Shown here in pieces: positions 23,958-33,069 of a DNA stretch of 34,591 nucleotides. Source of the stretch: Candidatus Gastranaerophilales bacterium (GTDB taxonomy: Bacteria > Cyanobacteriota > Vampirovibrionia > Gastranaerophilales > Gastranaerophilaceae); NCBI GenBank assembly GCA_944324055.1, contig CALUUV010000008.1, forward strand, positions 1-34,591. The letters are read 5' to 3'. A program made the position numbers and the translations under genes. Position 1 is the first letter of the stretch, and each line of letters begins with the position of its first letter. The notes beneath the pieces are model-generated. The model saw only the letters and a program-made list of their open reading frames with translations, ran no database searches and was not told where the DNA came from.

Positions 23958-23987
23958 TGTAGACGTTAGTTTGGAGTTGGTGATTTT

Positions 23988-25100
23988 ATGGGAATTGATA
24001 CTAGTAATGCAAATACAAATATCGCATTAGTACCTAAGAGTGCCCCATGTCCACCATACCCTCATGTTCATATCCCACCTGAACATATTCCAGAAGAAAC
24101 ACGAATTTTACCAAACAATCCAAAGACTCAAGCAATGAGATCTTTCCAAAAAGTAACTAGCGCATTTACAGAATACCCTGTAAAAGGTTTAAAAGGGGAT
24201 AAGAAGTCTACATTCTATGAATTTTTAACAATGGGAAGTGTTCCATATATAGTAGGTAGCGCAACATTTATGGCATTATTTAATGCAGCTCCTAAATTCT
24301 TCCCTAATTTCAATAAAAAAGGTGCAAGAGTTGGCGGTAATAAGTTAGCTTTAGGTGTTCTTTTATACGGTGTTGCAAAGAGCATATCTAAAAACTTTGT
24401 AACAAAACCTGTTAAATGGGCAACTGGTATTGATACTGAAATGCCATATGAAAAAGTAACTTATACTATTCCAAATAGCAAAGATGATACTCCTGTTCCA
24501 ATGTTTGAACAACATAACGTATTCGAAAGTAGAGATTTCCCTCGTTATGACAAATTATATGGATTAAAAGAAGATAAACCACGCAATTATTACTATGATA
24601 AAATTGCACAAAAGAATGGATTAGGTAGAAACTTAGAAGCATCAGATGCTGAAGTTAAACCTTTAATAAAAGACGTTATCTCACGCTCAAGTACAGCAAA
24701 AAGTTTATCAACTTATGTATGGGGCGGTGTTGGTGTTATGTTAGCAGCACAAAATTCTTGGGATAACTTCTTTAGAGCTTTATCTAAGAAATCTTGGAAG
24801 AAATTTACTCCAAATCCTAATGAAAATAGGGTAATAAATGTAGTTGATAGAGGAATTAATACTGGTAAAAACTTATGGAGAATTACAAAAAGTTTTGGTC
24901 GAAACTTTGTTAAGGCTTCAAAAGAATTATATAACGGTCCTGCAACAGAAAAAGGATTTAATAAGCATGCCGGTAAGTTTGCTTTAGGATTTGCTGCTGC
25001 ATTAAGTATTTTAGGCGCTGCAAACACTATTTACGGAGCAAAAACTGCTGGTGATAGAAAAATGGTAATTGATTCTGATAAGAAAGTTACGGTGGATTAA
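23988..25100 (+). CDS. Unknown polytopic membrane protein, first gene of the GH13 operon
   Basis: A 370-residue protein I do not recognise. Residues 1-60 are Pro/Asn-rich and disordered (SAPCPPYPHVHIPPEHIPEE at 18-37). Hydrophobic segments follow at about 82-103, 117-135, 241-256 and 329-350, and a charged tail. A hydrophilic loop of about 100 residues (140-240) with several Tyr/Pro phrases (DFPRYDKLYGLKEDKPRNYYYDKI) lies between helices two and three. No signal peptide or catalytic motif is seen. It ends three bases before the 826-residue gene, which has a similar layout of small hydrophobic patches, so the two probably work together. Confidence 0.65.
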   Translation: MGIDTSNANTNIALVPKSAPCPPYPHVHIPPEHIPEETRILPNNPKTQAMRSFQKVTSAFTEYPVKGLKGDKKSTFYEFLTMGSVPYIVGSATFMALFNAAPKFFPNFNKKGARVGGNKLALGVLLYGVAKSISKNFVTKPVKWATGIDTEMPYEKVTYTIPNSKDDTPVPMFEQHNVFESRDFPRYDKLYGLKEDKPRNYYYDKIAQKNGLGRNLEASDAEVKPLIKDVISRSSTAKSLSTYVWGGVGVMLAAQNSWDNFFRALSKKSWKKFTPNPNENRVINVVDRGINTGKNLWRITKSFGRNFVKASKELYNGPATEKGFNKHAGKFALGFAAALSILGAANTIYGAKTAGDRKMVIDSDKKVTVD

Positions 25101-25103
25101 CAA

Positions 25104-27584
25104 ATGGCTAGTTTAATTCAAAATTACGCAAATAACATTGGGCAAGGGATTTCATCAGTTAATAATACAACTAAAAAGTATTATAATAATTTAACTGATT
25201 CAAACTCTGATAATTTGTTAAGACCATTAGATGGTAAAGGTTATTTAGTTGAAAATAGCTTATTAACATACCCAAAAGAACTAGCAAAAGACACTTATTA
25301 TACAGCTAAATCATTACAAAGAGGTATTACTGGTAAAGCTAATGACCACGAATTAGGAAAATTAAATGATTTAGGTTTGAAATTAGGTGGTTTATCTATC
25401 GCTACTTATTTAATGACAAAACGTCAAACACCTAAACAAAAAGCTATGGAATTCATTGGATTCGGTACATTTTTAGCAAGTATGGCAATTTGGCCAAAAG
25501 TTGCTTTACAATGGCCAGCTCAATTAGTTCACGGCTTTAATTTCAGAAAACAATATGTTGATGAACAAGGTAGAAAAAAATATGTAACTCAAGATCCAAA
25601 CTATATCCCATTTGATTTATATAAAGGAAAAAGAAAATCAGAAGATTTAGGTCATATCGCTGATAGAATGGGTATTGATAAGAATGAAAAAGACAGAAAT
25701 GAACTTGCTAAAGAACATATTAGAAAAGTTTCTGTTCAAAACAATACATTATGGATGTTAACAGCTGGTGTTGCAACTCCTGTAATGACAGCATTAGCTT
25801 GTAATAGACTTGAAAAACCTGTTGGTAAGTTCTTTGAAAATAGAACTAATAAACAAGTAAACAATTTAATCGATAAAATCGATGAATACAATAGAACAGG
25901 TAATCGTGAGTTAGAAAAAGAATTAGTAGAAAAAAATCTTGATAAAGAATCTGAAAATAAATTAGAAGCATTATTAAAAGCTAAAAAAGGCAAAGCTATT
26001 ACTGAAAAAGATGTTGATACTATTTCAGAAGCTTTAACAACTGGATTAGATACTCAAACAAGAAAAGCTGCAAGATTAGATTTAGGTTATATGTTAACTC
26101 CAAATCAAACAGTTGTTAATGAAGATACAGTTAATGCAATTACTGATAACATTACTAAGAAAATCGATACAAAATATGGCGAAGGCTATTCAGCATCAGT
26201 ATTTGATACTAAAAAATTAGCAGAACATGTTGATAACTTTATGAATCAAAATGGACGCCCTGCAAACGGTGTTTTATCTGCTGAACAATCTGAAAATTTA
26301 AGATTATCTTTAGGTGATTTCTTCGAAGAAGCTGTTAATAAAAATCCTGATATCCGCTCAGCTAGAAAAGAAGTTATTGCTGATATGGCAACAGATTCAA
26401 TAAATGAAGTATTTTCTAAGAAGAAAGCAACTGTTTTAACAGATGAAGTTGCTGGCCAAATTTCAAAAGCTGGTCAAACAATTAGAAAATACAGAGCATT
26501 CGATGAAACAATTTCATCAGCAGCTCATTTCAAAGTAGAAAAAGCTCCTGAAACACTAGCTGGTAATAATTGGGGTGAAGTAACTGAAACTCTAATAAAA
26601 GAATTAAAGATTTCTCCAAAAGAATTAAATGAAGCTAAATCAAGTGAAGAATTAACAGCTCAATTATTCACTAGAAAATTAGAAGATATCGCAAAAGATG
26701 AAAATCGTTATAAGAAGTTTGTAACAACTATTTCTGACAAAATGGCAGAATTAGATACAAAACTTGATAACCCTAGAGCAGGTAAACGTCCTGCAATGGA
26801 TACAATTCTTGATAGTATTGCTAAAAACCATGATAAAACAGCAGCTGAATTAAATAGCACTCCATTCTTTAATTTATCTCAAAGAATATCAGGTGATAAT
26901 ATCAATGGAGTATTTGTAGGCTCTATTAAAGATTCAAAAATCAATAGAATTAAATCTGGTAGAGTTGGCAGTATCCAAAACGCTTATATGAGATTGTTAC
27001 ATACTGCAGATTTCTTCAGACGCGCTGAAGAATATAAACAAGGTAAAGGTGGATTTAGCGGAAACGAAAAACTTGATAAAGCCTTAATTGAAAAAGGTAA
27101 AAAAGTTTTAATGTCATCTCACTCAGGTGATTTTTACTTAAAATTTGAAACTAATAACAACGTAAGTTTTTATAAAGCTTTAATGTGGCATACATTCAAC
27201 TCAGGTAAGATGTCTGATGCAACAAGTGCAGCATTAAACAAAGAATGCCACGAAGTATTTAATGGCAAAACAACAATGGCTCAAAGAGTTACAAGATGGG
27301 CTAAACATGTTGGAAACTTAATGGGTACTACTAAGTATGATTTCTTACCAAATCATATTGAAGGTAATGATACATTCGCTAACGCTCAAAAAACAGCGGT
27401 AGAAAAATTCAACAAAATCGCTTGTACTCCAGATAATATGTTGTACAATGCACTTAAACAAAAATTTAATTCTAATAAATGGTTGAGAATGTGGACAACT
27501 GTTGGTAGTATAGTATTAGGTGTAACACTTGCATCTCAATTCGCATTCGGAAAACAAGACAAAACAGCTCAAGCAACTAAGTAG
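25104..27584 (+). CDS. Large unknown protein with membrane segments at both ends and a helical central domain
   Basis: An 826-residue protein of no family I know. Hydrophobic segments lie near 92-104, 116-134 and 214-233 at the N-terminal end, and one near 796-814 at the C-terminus (WTTVGSIVLGVTLASQFAF). Between about 240 and 790 is a long, charged, helix-rich region full of Lys/Glu/Asn (NKQVNNLIDKIDEYNRTGNRELEKEL) with no recognised motif. FNFRKQYVDEQGRKKYVTQDPNYIPFDLYKG (145-175) is a striking soluble phrase. It is three bases from the gene before and seven from the GH13 gene after. Its ribosome site is weak, so translation may be coupled. It could be a membrane scaffold; that is inference. 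Confidence 0.65.
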   Translation: MASLIQNYANNIGQGISSVNNTTKKYYNNLTDSNSDNLLRPLDGKGYLVENSLLTYPKELAKDTYYTAKSLQRGITGKANDHELGKLNDLGLKLGGLSIATYLMTKRQTPKQKAMEFIGFGTFLASMAIWPKVALQWPAQLVHGFNFRKQYVDEQGRKKYVTQDPNYIPFDLYKGKRKSEDLGHIADRMGIDKNEKDRNELAKEHIRKVSVQNNTLWMLTAGVATPVMTALACNRLEKPVGKFFENRTNKQVNNLIDKIDEYNRTGNRELEKELVEKNLDKESENKLEALLKAKKGKAITEKDVDTISEALTTGLDTQTRKAARLDLGYMLTPNQTVVNEDTVNAITDNITKKIDTKYGEGYSASVFDTKKLAEHVDNFMNQNGRPANGVLSAEQSENLRLSLGDFFEEAVNKNPDIRSARKEVIADMATDSINEVFSKKKATVLTDEVAGQISKAGQTIRKYRAFDETISSAAHFKVEKAPETLAGNNWGEVTETLIKELKISPKELNEAKSSEELTAQLFTRKLEDIAKDENRYKKFVTTISDKMAELDTKLDNPRAGKRPAMDTILDSIAKNHDKTAAELNSTPFFNLSQRISGDNINGVFVGSIKDSKINRIKSGRVGSIQNAYMRLLHTADFFRRAEEYKQGKGGFSGNEKLDKALIEKGKKVLMSSHSGDFYLKFETNNNVSFYKALMWHTFNSGKMSDATSAALNKECHEVFNGKTTMAQRVTRWAKHVGNLMGTTKYDFLPNHIEGNDTFANAQKTAVEKFNKIACTPDNMLYNALKQKFNSNKWLRMWTTVGSIVLGVTLASQFAFGKQDKTAQATK

Positions 27585-27591
27585 GTAAATA

Positions 27592-29439
27592 ATGGATAAC
27601 ATTAACAACGTAGGTTCAAATAATCTAATTAAACTAAAATTAAATAATATCAAAAAGCCTGAAGAGCCTCAGCAACAACAACCTGAAGCTCCAAAGTCTG
27701 AATCTGGTTTAATTAATAAGTTTTTAGAAAACCAATCAAGAATCAATAAACCTGCTGTTACTACTGTTCAAAAAGTTTCTGAAAAAGGCTCAGCTCCTGC
27801 TAATTATCATAATAATATGCGCCAAATGTTCCAAAACAATGAAGTCATAATGTTAGGTATTGTTCCTAGAACATTCACTGCAAAAGATTTAAACGGCGAT
27901 GAAATGATTAGAAAAGCTGATGGTGAAAAATGTGGAACATTCTTAAGTGCTATTGATAGATTAGATGAAATAAAAGCACAAGGATTTAACGCTTTACACA
28001 TTTTACCAATTCACCCAACAGGAAAAATTAATGCAATGGGTACTGCAGGTTCTTTATATGCTCCAGAAAAATTTGTTACAGATGATGGAAAACACCTTGC
28101 AATTGACCCTAATTTAATTGATAAAGATGACCCAAGATCTCCTGATGACCAATTTAGAGCATTTATTAATGAGTGTCACAAAAGAGATATAAAAGTAATG
28201 TTAGACCTTCCAAGTTGTGCTTCTGTTGATATGTACAACAACCATCCTGAATTAATGGCTATTGGAAGAAATAATGAAGCAAAAGTTCCTGAAGGTTGGA
28301 CAGATATCAGAATGTTTAACCCTTGGGAAGACGAATCAAAACGTACTTTAAATAAAGCATTAGTTGATATGCATAAAAACTATGTTGATGCTTGTATTGA
28401 CTTAGGAATTGATGGTATTCGTTCTGACGTTGCTAGAGCTAAACCTACTGAATTCTGGGATATTATTATTCCATATTCACATCAAAAAGATCCTCAATTC
28501 GCTTGGTTAGGTGAAGCATACACTTATGAATGTGCATCTCCTCAACAAAATATGCCATATGATAGACCAGAAGATTCTTTAAGAGCTGGATTTGATTCTA
28601 TTTATGGTCAATATCACATTTTCCATGAAATGAAAAATGCTAAAGAAGTAAAAGATTATGTATTAGAAAACCTTGATATGTCACATAGATTACCAGTTGG
28701 TAAATCATTAATTGGTTCATTTACAACACACGATGATGAATCATTAATGATGAGAGGTGGAGAAAACTTCTGTAAAATGGTTTCAGTCGTTCAAGCTACA
28801 TTACCAATGTGTAACCCATACTACTTAGATGGTATTCAATCTGGTGATAAATATGATTATCAATATGGTAACAAAGTTGTAAAAGATGCTGATACTGATA
28901 ACGGCAAGCATTTCATGACTGTCCACAAAAATAAAATGGATATCTTCAATTATTCAAGACAACCAGGTGGTGATGCGCCTGAAATTGGACAAGTTATGAC
29001 AAGCACATTTAATATGAGAAAAGATTTAAATGAATTAATGAGAAAAGGTTCATTTATTGAATTAAATAAACGTAAAGATAAAGATGATCAAGTTCTTACA
29101 TTTGCTCGTCATTTAAACGGACAAACTGCATTAGTAATCGTTAACTTAAATAAAAATAGACGTTCTGCTGCAGAAATTGATGTTCCTGGTATTAAAGAAG
29201 GTCAACCAATGAAAAACCTTGTTAAAAACTATGGCGAAAAGAGTTTCATCCAAGTTGAAAACAACAAAGTAAAAGTTGATTTAGGACCTGAAAGAGCTCA
29301 TGTATACTTGATTGATACTCCAAATATTGAGAATGATAGAAAAGGTCATGTTTTTGTACAAAACTTCTCTAAAAACATTGATCCTAAAAATCCTCAATAC
29401 GAAGAAGTTAAAGGCGAACATTTAAGTTTAAAAAAATAA
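27592..29439 (+). CDS. GH13 (alpha-amylase family) enzyme with altered conserved regions, GlgE-reminiscent
   Basis: A 615-residue protein with a disordered Asn/Gln/Pro N-terminus (1-75) and no signal peptide, so probably cytosolic. A (beta/alpha)8 barrel runs from about 84 to 500, then a beta-sandwich (about 525-600). The catalytic triad is present: nucleophile D279 in GIDGIRSDVARA, acid/base E308 in WLGEAYTYE and D381 in SFTTHDDES. Region I is LDLPSCASVDMYNNHPE, lacking the usual DxxxNH histidine; this and the WEDES...FWDIIIP stretch recall GlgE maltosyltransferases, but region IV keeps HD. It may act on alpha-glucans or glucan phosphates; a hydrolase or transferase role is undecided. Glycogen genes occur at the window's left edge. 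It ends the operon before a terminator. Confidence 0.8.
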   Translation: MDNINNVGSNNLIKLKLNNIKKPEEPQQQQPEAPKSESGLINKFLENQSRINKPAVTTVQKVSEKGSAPANYHNNMRQMFQNNEVIMLGIVPRTFTAKDLNGDEMIRKADGEKCGTFLSAIDRLDEIKAQGFNALHILPIHPTGKINAMGTAGSLYAPEKFVTDDGKHLAIDPNLIDKDDPRSPDDQFRAFINECHKRDIKVMLDLPSCASVDMYNNHPELMAIGRNNEAKVPEGWTDIRMFNPWEDESKRTLNKALVDMHKNYVDACIDLGIDGIRSDVARAKPTEFWDIIIPYSHQKDPQFAWLGEAYTYECASPQQNMPYDRPEDSLRAGFDSIYGQYHIFHEMKNAKEVKDYVLENLDMSHRLPVGKSLIGSFTTHDDESLMMRGGENFCKMVSVVQATLPMCNPYYLDGIQSGDKYDYQYGNKVVKDADTDNGKHFMTVHKNKMDIFNYSRQPGGDAPEIGQVMTSTFNMRKDLNELMRKGSFIELNKRKDKDDQVLTFARHLNGQTALVIVNLNKNRRSAAEIDVPGIKEGQPMKNLVKNYGEKSFIQVENNKVKVDLGPERAHVYLIDTPNIENDRKGHVFVQNFSKNIDPKNPQYEEVKGEHLSLKK

Positions 29440-29472
29440 ATATATAGTGGTAAAACATTAAATAAACGATAT

Positions 29473-29511
29473 AAGACTGATTGATACACATGACAATTAG
29501 TCTTTTTTTTT
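29473..29511 (+). terminator. Terminator after the GH13 gene
   Basis: AAGACTGATTG (29473-29483) pairs with CAATTAGTCTT (29494-29504) through 11 pairs, one G-T, over a ten-base loop, followed by eight T's. It lies directly before the end of the convergent PurM-like gene; the minus strand lacks a clear T-run, so it serves the plus strand mainly. Confidence 0.82.
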
Positions 29512-29513
29512 AT

Positions 29514-30221
29514 TTATTTAATGTATCCAATAACAAATGGCTCATATTTAGCGCATTCTTCAGAGAAGAATTCTTTATGTGCCATATCAGTTATAATACA
29601 GAAACCAACACCGCCATTAAAGTAATTATAAATATCGTTTCCAAATATTTCTTTTAATTCTGTAAAAACTTTTTGTTCTGGAATATGTTGAAAATTGAGC
29701 ATCATATCTTGAGACACTATTTTTTTAAGTCCCTTTTCAATACCGTGAGTAATTGGAATTGCATCTTTTATTAATCCAAGTTTGTTTAAGTTCATTACTT
29801 CTTTATAGTAGTTAAAAGTAGGAGTTAAATACTCATCTTTTATTTCAGGTAATCTACTAAAACCGGATGTATGTAACCCGCTGGATTTAAAAGCGATAAT
29901 TATATCCCCAGATTCAACAGGTTTTCTTTCATATACTGTATCACCAATAGCTGCTGCAGAAATCTCAATATTATTTGAATCAGATGATTTATAATCTGAA
30001 AGCTCACATCCGTAGTTTTTGAGCTCATTTTTAAGCGATTCTATTATTTCAGGTGAATTCATACCTAAATAACAAGAAAATCCCTTCATAAGCTTTCCAA
30101 CAGCCGCAAATTTATTCATATTTACTGCAACTAAATCGTGCGCAATAACATCATACATTTTTCTTTCATATAATGGTTTTAATTTTCCACAAATTCCGCT
30201 TACAGAAGGTTTTATTTCCAT
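29514..30221 (-). CDS. Truncated, divergent PurM-like (AIR synthase-related) protein
   Basis: A 235-residue protein, about 100 residues shorter than AIR synthase (PurM). The C-terminal half is recognisable: GDTVYERKPVESGDIIIAFKSSGLHTSGFSRL (93-124), ITHGIEKGLKKIV (about 157-169, where PurM has HITGGG), YNYFNGGVGFCII and a final FVIGY. At the N-terminus SGICGKLKPLYERKMYDVIAHDLVAVNMN (8-36) replaces SGTDGVGTKLK...HDTIGIDLVAMNVND, so the ATP-binding DGVGTK motif is degraded and the preceding strand missing. Normal AIR synthesis looks unlikely. It has its own ribosome site (GAGGA in the end of coaD) and an intact frame, arguing for a kept, repurposed gene. It follows coaD by two bases. Confidence 0.7.
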   Translation of the reverse strand: MEIKPSVSGICGKLKPLYERKMYDVIAHDLVAVNMNKFAAVGKLMKGFSCYLGMNSPEIIESLKNELKNYGCELSDYKSSDSNNIEISAAAIGDTVYERKPVESGDIIIAFKSSGLHTSGFSRLPEIKDEYLTPTFNYYKEVMNLNKLGLIKDAIPITHGIEKGLKKIVSQDMMLNFQHIPEQKVFTELKEIFGNDIYNYFNGGVGFCIITDMAHKEFFSEECAKYEPFVIGYIK

Positions 30222-30223
30222 AA

Positions 30224-30703
30224 TTATCCTCGATATTTTTCCATAAGATATTTATTTACCGGCTCAGGTACAAATTTTGTGATATCTCCATTATTCAAGA
30301 GAATTTCTTTAACTGTACTTGATGAGATAAAGTTGTATTCAGGTTTTGTTATAAGAAATACCGTTTTTATCTCAGGTGATAATTCACTATTTGTCTGCGA
30401 TAACTGCATTTCATATTCAAAATCTGATACTGCTCTTAAACCTCGTAAAAGAATTGTCGCATTCTTTTTCTTTGCATAATTAACTGTAAGTCCTTCGAAA
30501 GTATCTACTTCAACATTTGGAAGGTGCTTAACACTTTCTTTGATAAGATTTACTCTTTCTTCTACAGTCAAAAATGATTTTTTATTTATGTTATGTGAAA
30601 CAGTAATTATAACTTTACCGAATATTTTTGATCCAGTTTCCAAAACATCTAAATGTCCCTTTGTAATCGGATCAAAGCTTCCCGGATAAATCGCTATAGG
30701 CAT
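30224..30703 (-). CDS. coaD: Phosphopantetheine adenylyltransferase
   Basis: A 159-residue enzyme (usual about 160) that makes dephospho-CoA from 4'-phosphopantetheine and ATP, the penultimate step of CoA synthesis. Motifs: AIYPGSFDPITKGHLDV (3-19, with the T/HxGH nucleotidyltransferase site), LLRGLRAVSDFEYEMQL and FISSSTVKEI. The ATG at 30703 with GGAG nine bases upstream is preferred; an in-frame TTG 15 bases earlier overlaps that site. It lies 15 bases after the phosphohexomutase gene and two bases before the PurM-like gene, forming one operon. Confidence 0.95.
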   Translation of the reverse strand: MPIAIYPGSFDPITKGHLDVLETGSKIFGKVIITVSHNINKKSFLTVEERVNLIKESVKHLPNVEVDTFEGLTVNYAKKKNATILLRGLRAVSDFEYEMQLSQTNSELSPEIKTVFLITKPEYNFISSSTVKEILLNNGDITKFVPEPVNKYLMEKYRG

Positions 30704-30718
30704 ATTATTATTCTCCAA

Positions 30719-32980
30719 TTAGAATTTGTATTCTGGTATTACAAATTGCTCATTATTTGCATCTTTATCAACAAATTTTAGATAATAATTTAAAGCTGTT
30801 TCTTTAGAATTATTATAAAATTCATCTGAAATTAATGATTTATGCATTTCTGTTCTATCTCCAGGGAAATTACCTAAGATTTTTGCATATTTATTAATTT
30901 CATCAAGATCTAAGCCGCCACCATAAGCTTTTGTTTTAGCGTCAGTTCCAGATGGTCTAATTTCGATGTATTTATCATTGAATTCTAAATATGTTCCATC
31001 ACCAACGAATTTAACAGATTTTAAATCGTTAAATGAAAGTTCACTAAATGCATCATTCAATATAGCTTTTACTTGGTCGATTGTTGCAATACCTTCTTTT
31101 ATTGCAATTGCTAAAGATAAGAAGAACAAATCATTTTTAGTTCTAAGTTTTTCGCCTTCAACCTTTGCTTGTTTAAGTTTTACGATATCAGGTTCTGATT
31201 CATTATAGTAAGCTATATCAACTCTTGTATCAAATTTAGAAGTAATATGGTTATGTTCAAATACTTCAATTAAGTATTGAGACAATGTTTTATTTTCAAG
31301 TTCTAATTTAGCTAATAGAGATGATGCAACAATAATAGCTTCAGTTGCGCTCTTTTCTCTCATTGCAATAGCTTCACGACCAGTTAAAGATTTAACCATG
31401 TCTTCTGCTCCCATAATCATACCGCCAGATTCTTCACCAGCAAATATTAATCTTGGGTTTACTCCTAAATCAATTGTGTTTCCGAACACATCATCAACTT
31501 TTACAGAATCATATGGAGTTGTTTTAAGTTTTAGTTCAACTTTTTTCATAATGTTCGCAATTTCTTTAAATCCAACTGGAACATTTACAACTTTAACTCC
31601 ATTATGTTTAGCCCATTCATCCCATGAAAGAGCTGAAGCTGTTGTTTTAATCATAAATCTTGGATGATTTTTCCATTTATTATGAGATTTTAATTGTTTT
31701 GCACGGTAGTCCATTAACATTAAAAATGCTTGGTTTGCTGTGAATACTGTAAGAACTCTTTCATCACCAATTTTGATATATGACACACCAGACTCGTCAA
31801 GAGTTGGAGTATTGCCTTCACTTTCAATTTGACAAATTGTTAATCTGTCATGGTCTGGGTCTGTAATTAAAACAGCAGTACCTAAAGGACAATCGCTAAG
31901 AATTCTATCGTAATTCATAGAATCAATAACAGGGAAGAAAGTTTCTCCATTAGGTTTAGTTGCAAGAACTGTTGCATCAACAGAATAATCATAAAATACT
32001 TGATTACCTTTAGGGTCATGGTCATATTTACCTATTGAATGGAAGAAAGGATCTTCTTCTGTGTTATTCCATACGAAGTGGTCATCAATATCAAGTCTTG
32101 CTAATACTCTGCTAAGAGTTCTATAAGCACATCCACCAACTGCTTCAATAACAATTTTGTTTTTCATTTTCTTTAAATCAGCAAGATTTTCTGCAACACC
32201 TGATTTTAAGTATTCAACATATAAATCTATACCATCATTTAATTTTGCCATTACATATTCATCTATTAATGGATTGTTTTTAGCAGCAATTTTTATTGTA
32301 TAACTACCTTTTTCTTCAATTTCAGCAAAGATTTCTTCGATTTTCTTAACGAATTCAAGAGACTCTTCTGGTAAGAATTGGCTACCTTGAGAATTTAAAT
32401 CTTTTGTTGCTGTTTTAACAGAAATACCATGACTTGATGTGATGTATTCTCCACCAACTAAATCAAGCTTAAATGCAAGGAATGAAGCTAACCAAATAGG
32501 AATAGTTTTTCTTTCCTGTGGAGTTAATGTTTTAATCCCTTGTGCCGCTTGGATTCTTGCAATTGCATCTAAGTATAAGTCAGAATTATATCTAACTTCA
32601 CTACCTGCAAGCTTTATAATAGTTTTATCAGGATATTTTTCTCTTAATACTAATGCTTTTGCTAATGTAGCAAGTACAATACCTACAAGGTTAATAGGGA
32701 ATCTTGTATCTTGTGGATAAAGAATATTTTGTGGTCCTCTGATACCCGCAGTAGAAACTTTTGCTTCTTTTGAATAGTTTTCAAACCATTCGATTAAATT
32801 TAATCCAGAAGGATTTGTTTCAGCATCATAAGGATATAGATTTTCTTTTGTTAATGTGAATGTAAATTCGTTCTCATTATCAAAATCCATAAGCTTAGCA
32901 TTCTTTATGTAATCAGGTGTTTTATCAAACACACTTTTAAATAATTCGTTTTCTAATTCGCATGTAGGTATTTTATTCAT
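30719..32980 (-). CDS. Large alpha-D-phosphohexomutase family protein
   Basis: A 753-residue protein, well above the usual 450-580 of phosphoglucomutase/phosphomannomutase. Starting at ATG 32980 (GGAG at 32987-32990; the ATG 12 bases earlier overlaps it), the signatures are STAGIRG (76-82), the phosphoserine loop YITSSHGIS (179-187, usually TASHNP), metal-binding TDPDHDRL (373-380), sugar-binding GEESGG (515-520) and phosphate-binding RPSGTDAK (675-682). It should isomerise hexose-1- and 6-phosphates, linking glucose-6-P to glgC-type glycogen synthesis, but the altered serine loop and extra domains (about 200-275 and 530-660) leave the substrate open. Confidence 0.8.
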   Translation of the reverse strand: MNKIPTCELENELFKSVFDKTPDYIKNAKLMDFDNENEFTFTLTKENLYPYDAETNPSGLNLIEWFENYSKEAKVSTAGIRGPQNILYPQDTRFPINLVGIVLATLAKALVLREKYPDKTIIKLAGSEVRYNSDLYLDAIARIQAAQGIKTLTPQERKTIPIWLASFLAFKLDLVGGEYITSSHGISVKTATKDLNSQGSQFLPEESLEFVKKIEEIFAEIEEKGSYTIKIAAKNNPLIDEYVMAKLNDGIDLYVEYLKSGVAENLADLKKMKNKIVIEAVGGCAYRTLSRVLARLDIDDHFVWNNTEEDPFFHSIGKYDHDPKGNQVFYDYSVDATVLATKPNGETFFPVIDSMNYDRILSDCPLGTAVLITDPDHDRLTICQIESEGNTPTLDESGVSYIKIGDERVLTVFTANQAFLMLMDYRAKQLKSHNKWKNHPRFMIKTTASALSWDEWAKHNGVKVVNVPVGFKEIANIMKKVELKLKTTPYDSVKVDDVFGNTIDLGVNPRLIFAGEESGGMIMGAEDMVKSLTGREAIAMREKSATEAIIVASSLLAKLELENKTLSQYLIEVFEHNHITSKFDTRVDIAYYNESEPDIVKLKQAKVEGEKLRTKNDLFFLSLAIAIKEGIATIDQVKAILNDAFSELSFNDLKSVKFVGDGTYLEFNDKYIEIRPSGTDAKTKAYGGGLDLDEINKYAKILGNFPGDRTEMHKSLISDEFYNNSKETALNYYLKFVDKDANNEQFVIPEYKF

Positions 32981-33034
32981 AGCTTTCTCCATTAAAATTT
33001 ATCCAACTGGTTATATTATATGATAAAAAATTTT

Positions 33035-33053
33035 TATAGTATAATAAACTATA
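33035..33053. promoter_or_regulatory. Dyad and -10 upstream of the first plsC-type gene
   Basis: TATAGT (33035-33040) and ACTATA (33048-33053) are mirrored around a seven-base spacer that contains TATAAT at 33040-33045, a consensus -10 on the plus strand about 25 bases before the ATG at 33070. On the minus strand another TATAAT at 33015-33020 could serve the phosphohexomutase operon. Confidence 0.4.
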
Positions 33054-33069
33054 CACATGAGGAGTAAAA

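Noticed and set aside
24713..25027. Minus-strand 104-residue frame
   Set aside because: Antisense shadow of the 370-residue membrane gene; no supporting start or homology.
31398..31667. Plus-strand frames opposite the phosphohexomutase
   Set aside because: Several such frames lie opposite this gene; all are antisense shadows of a clearly coding minus strand.
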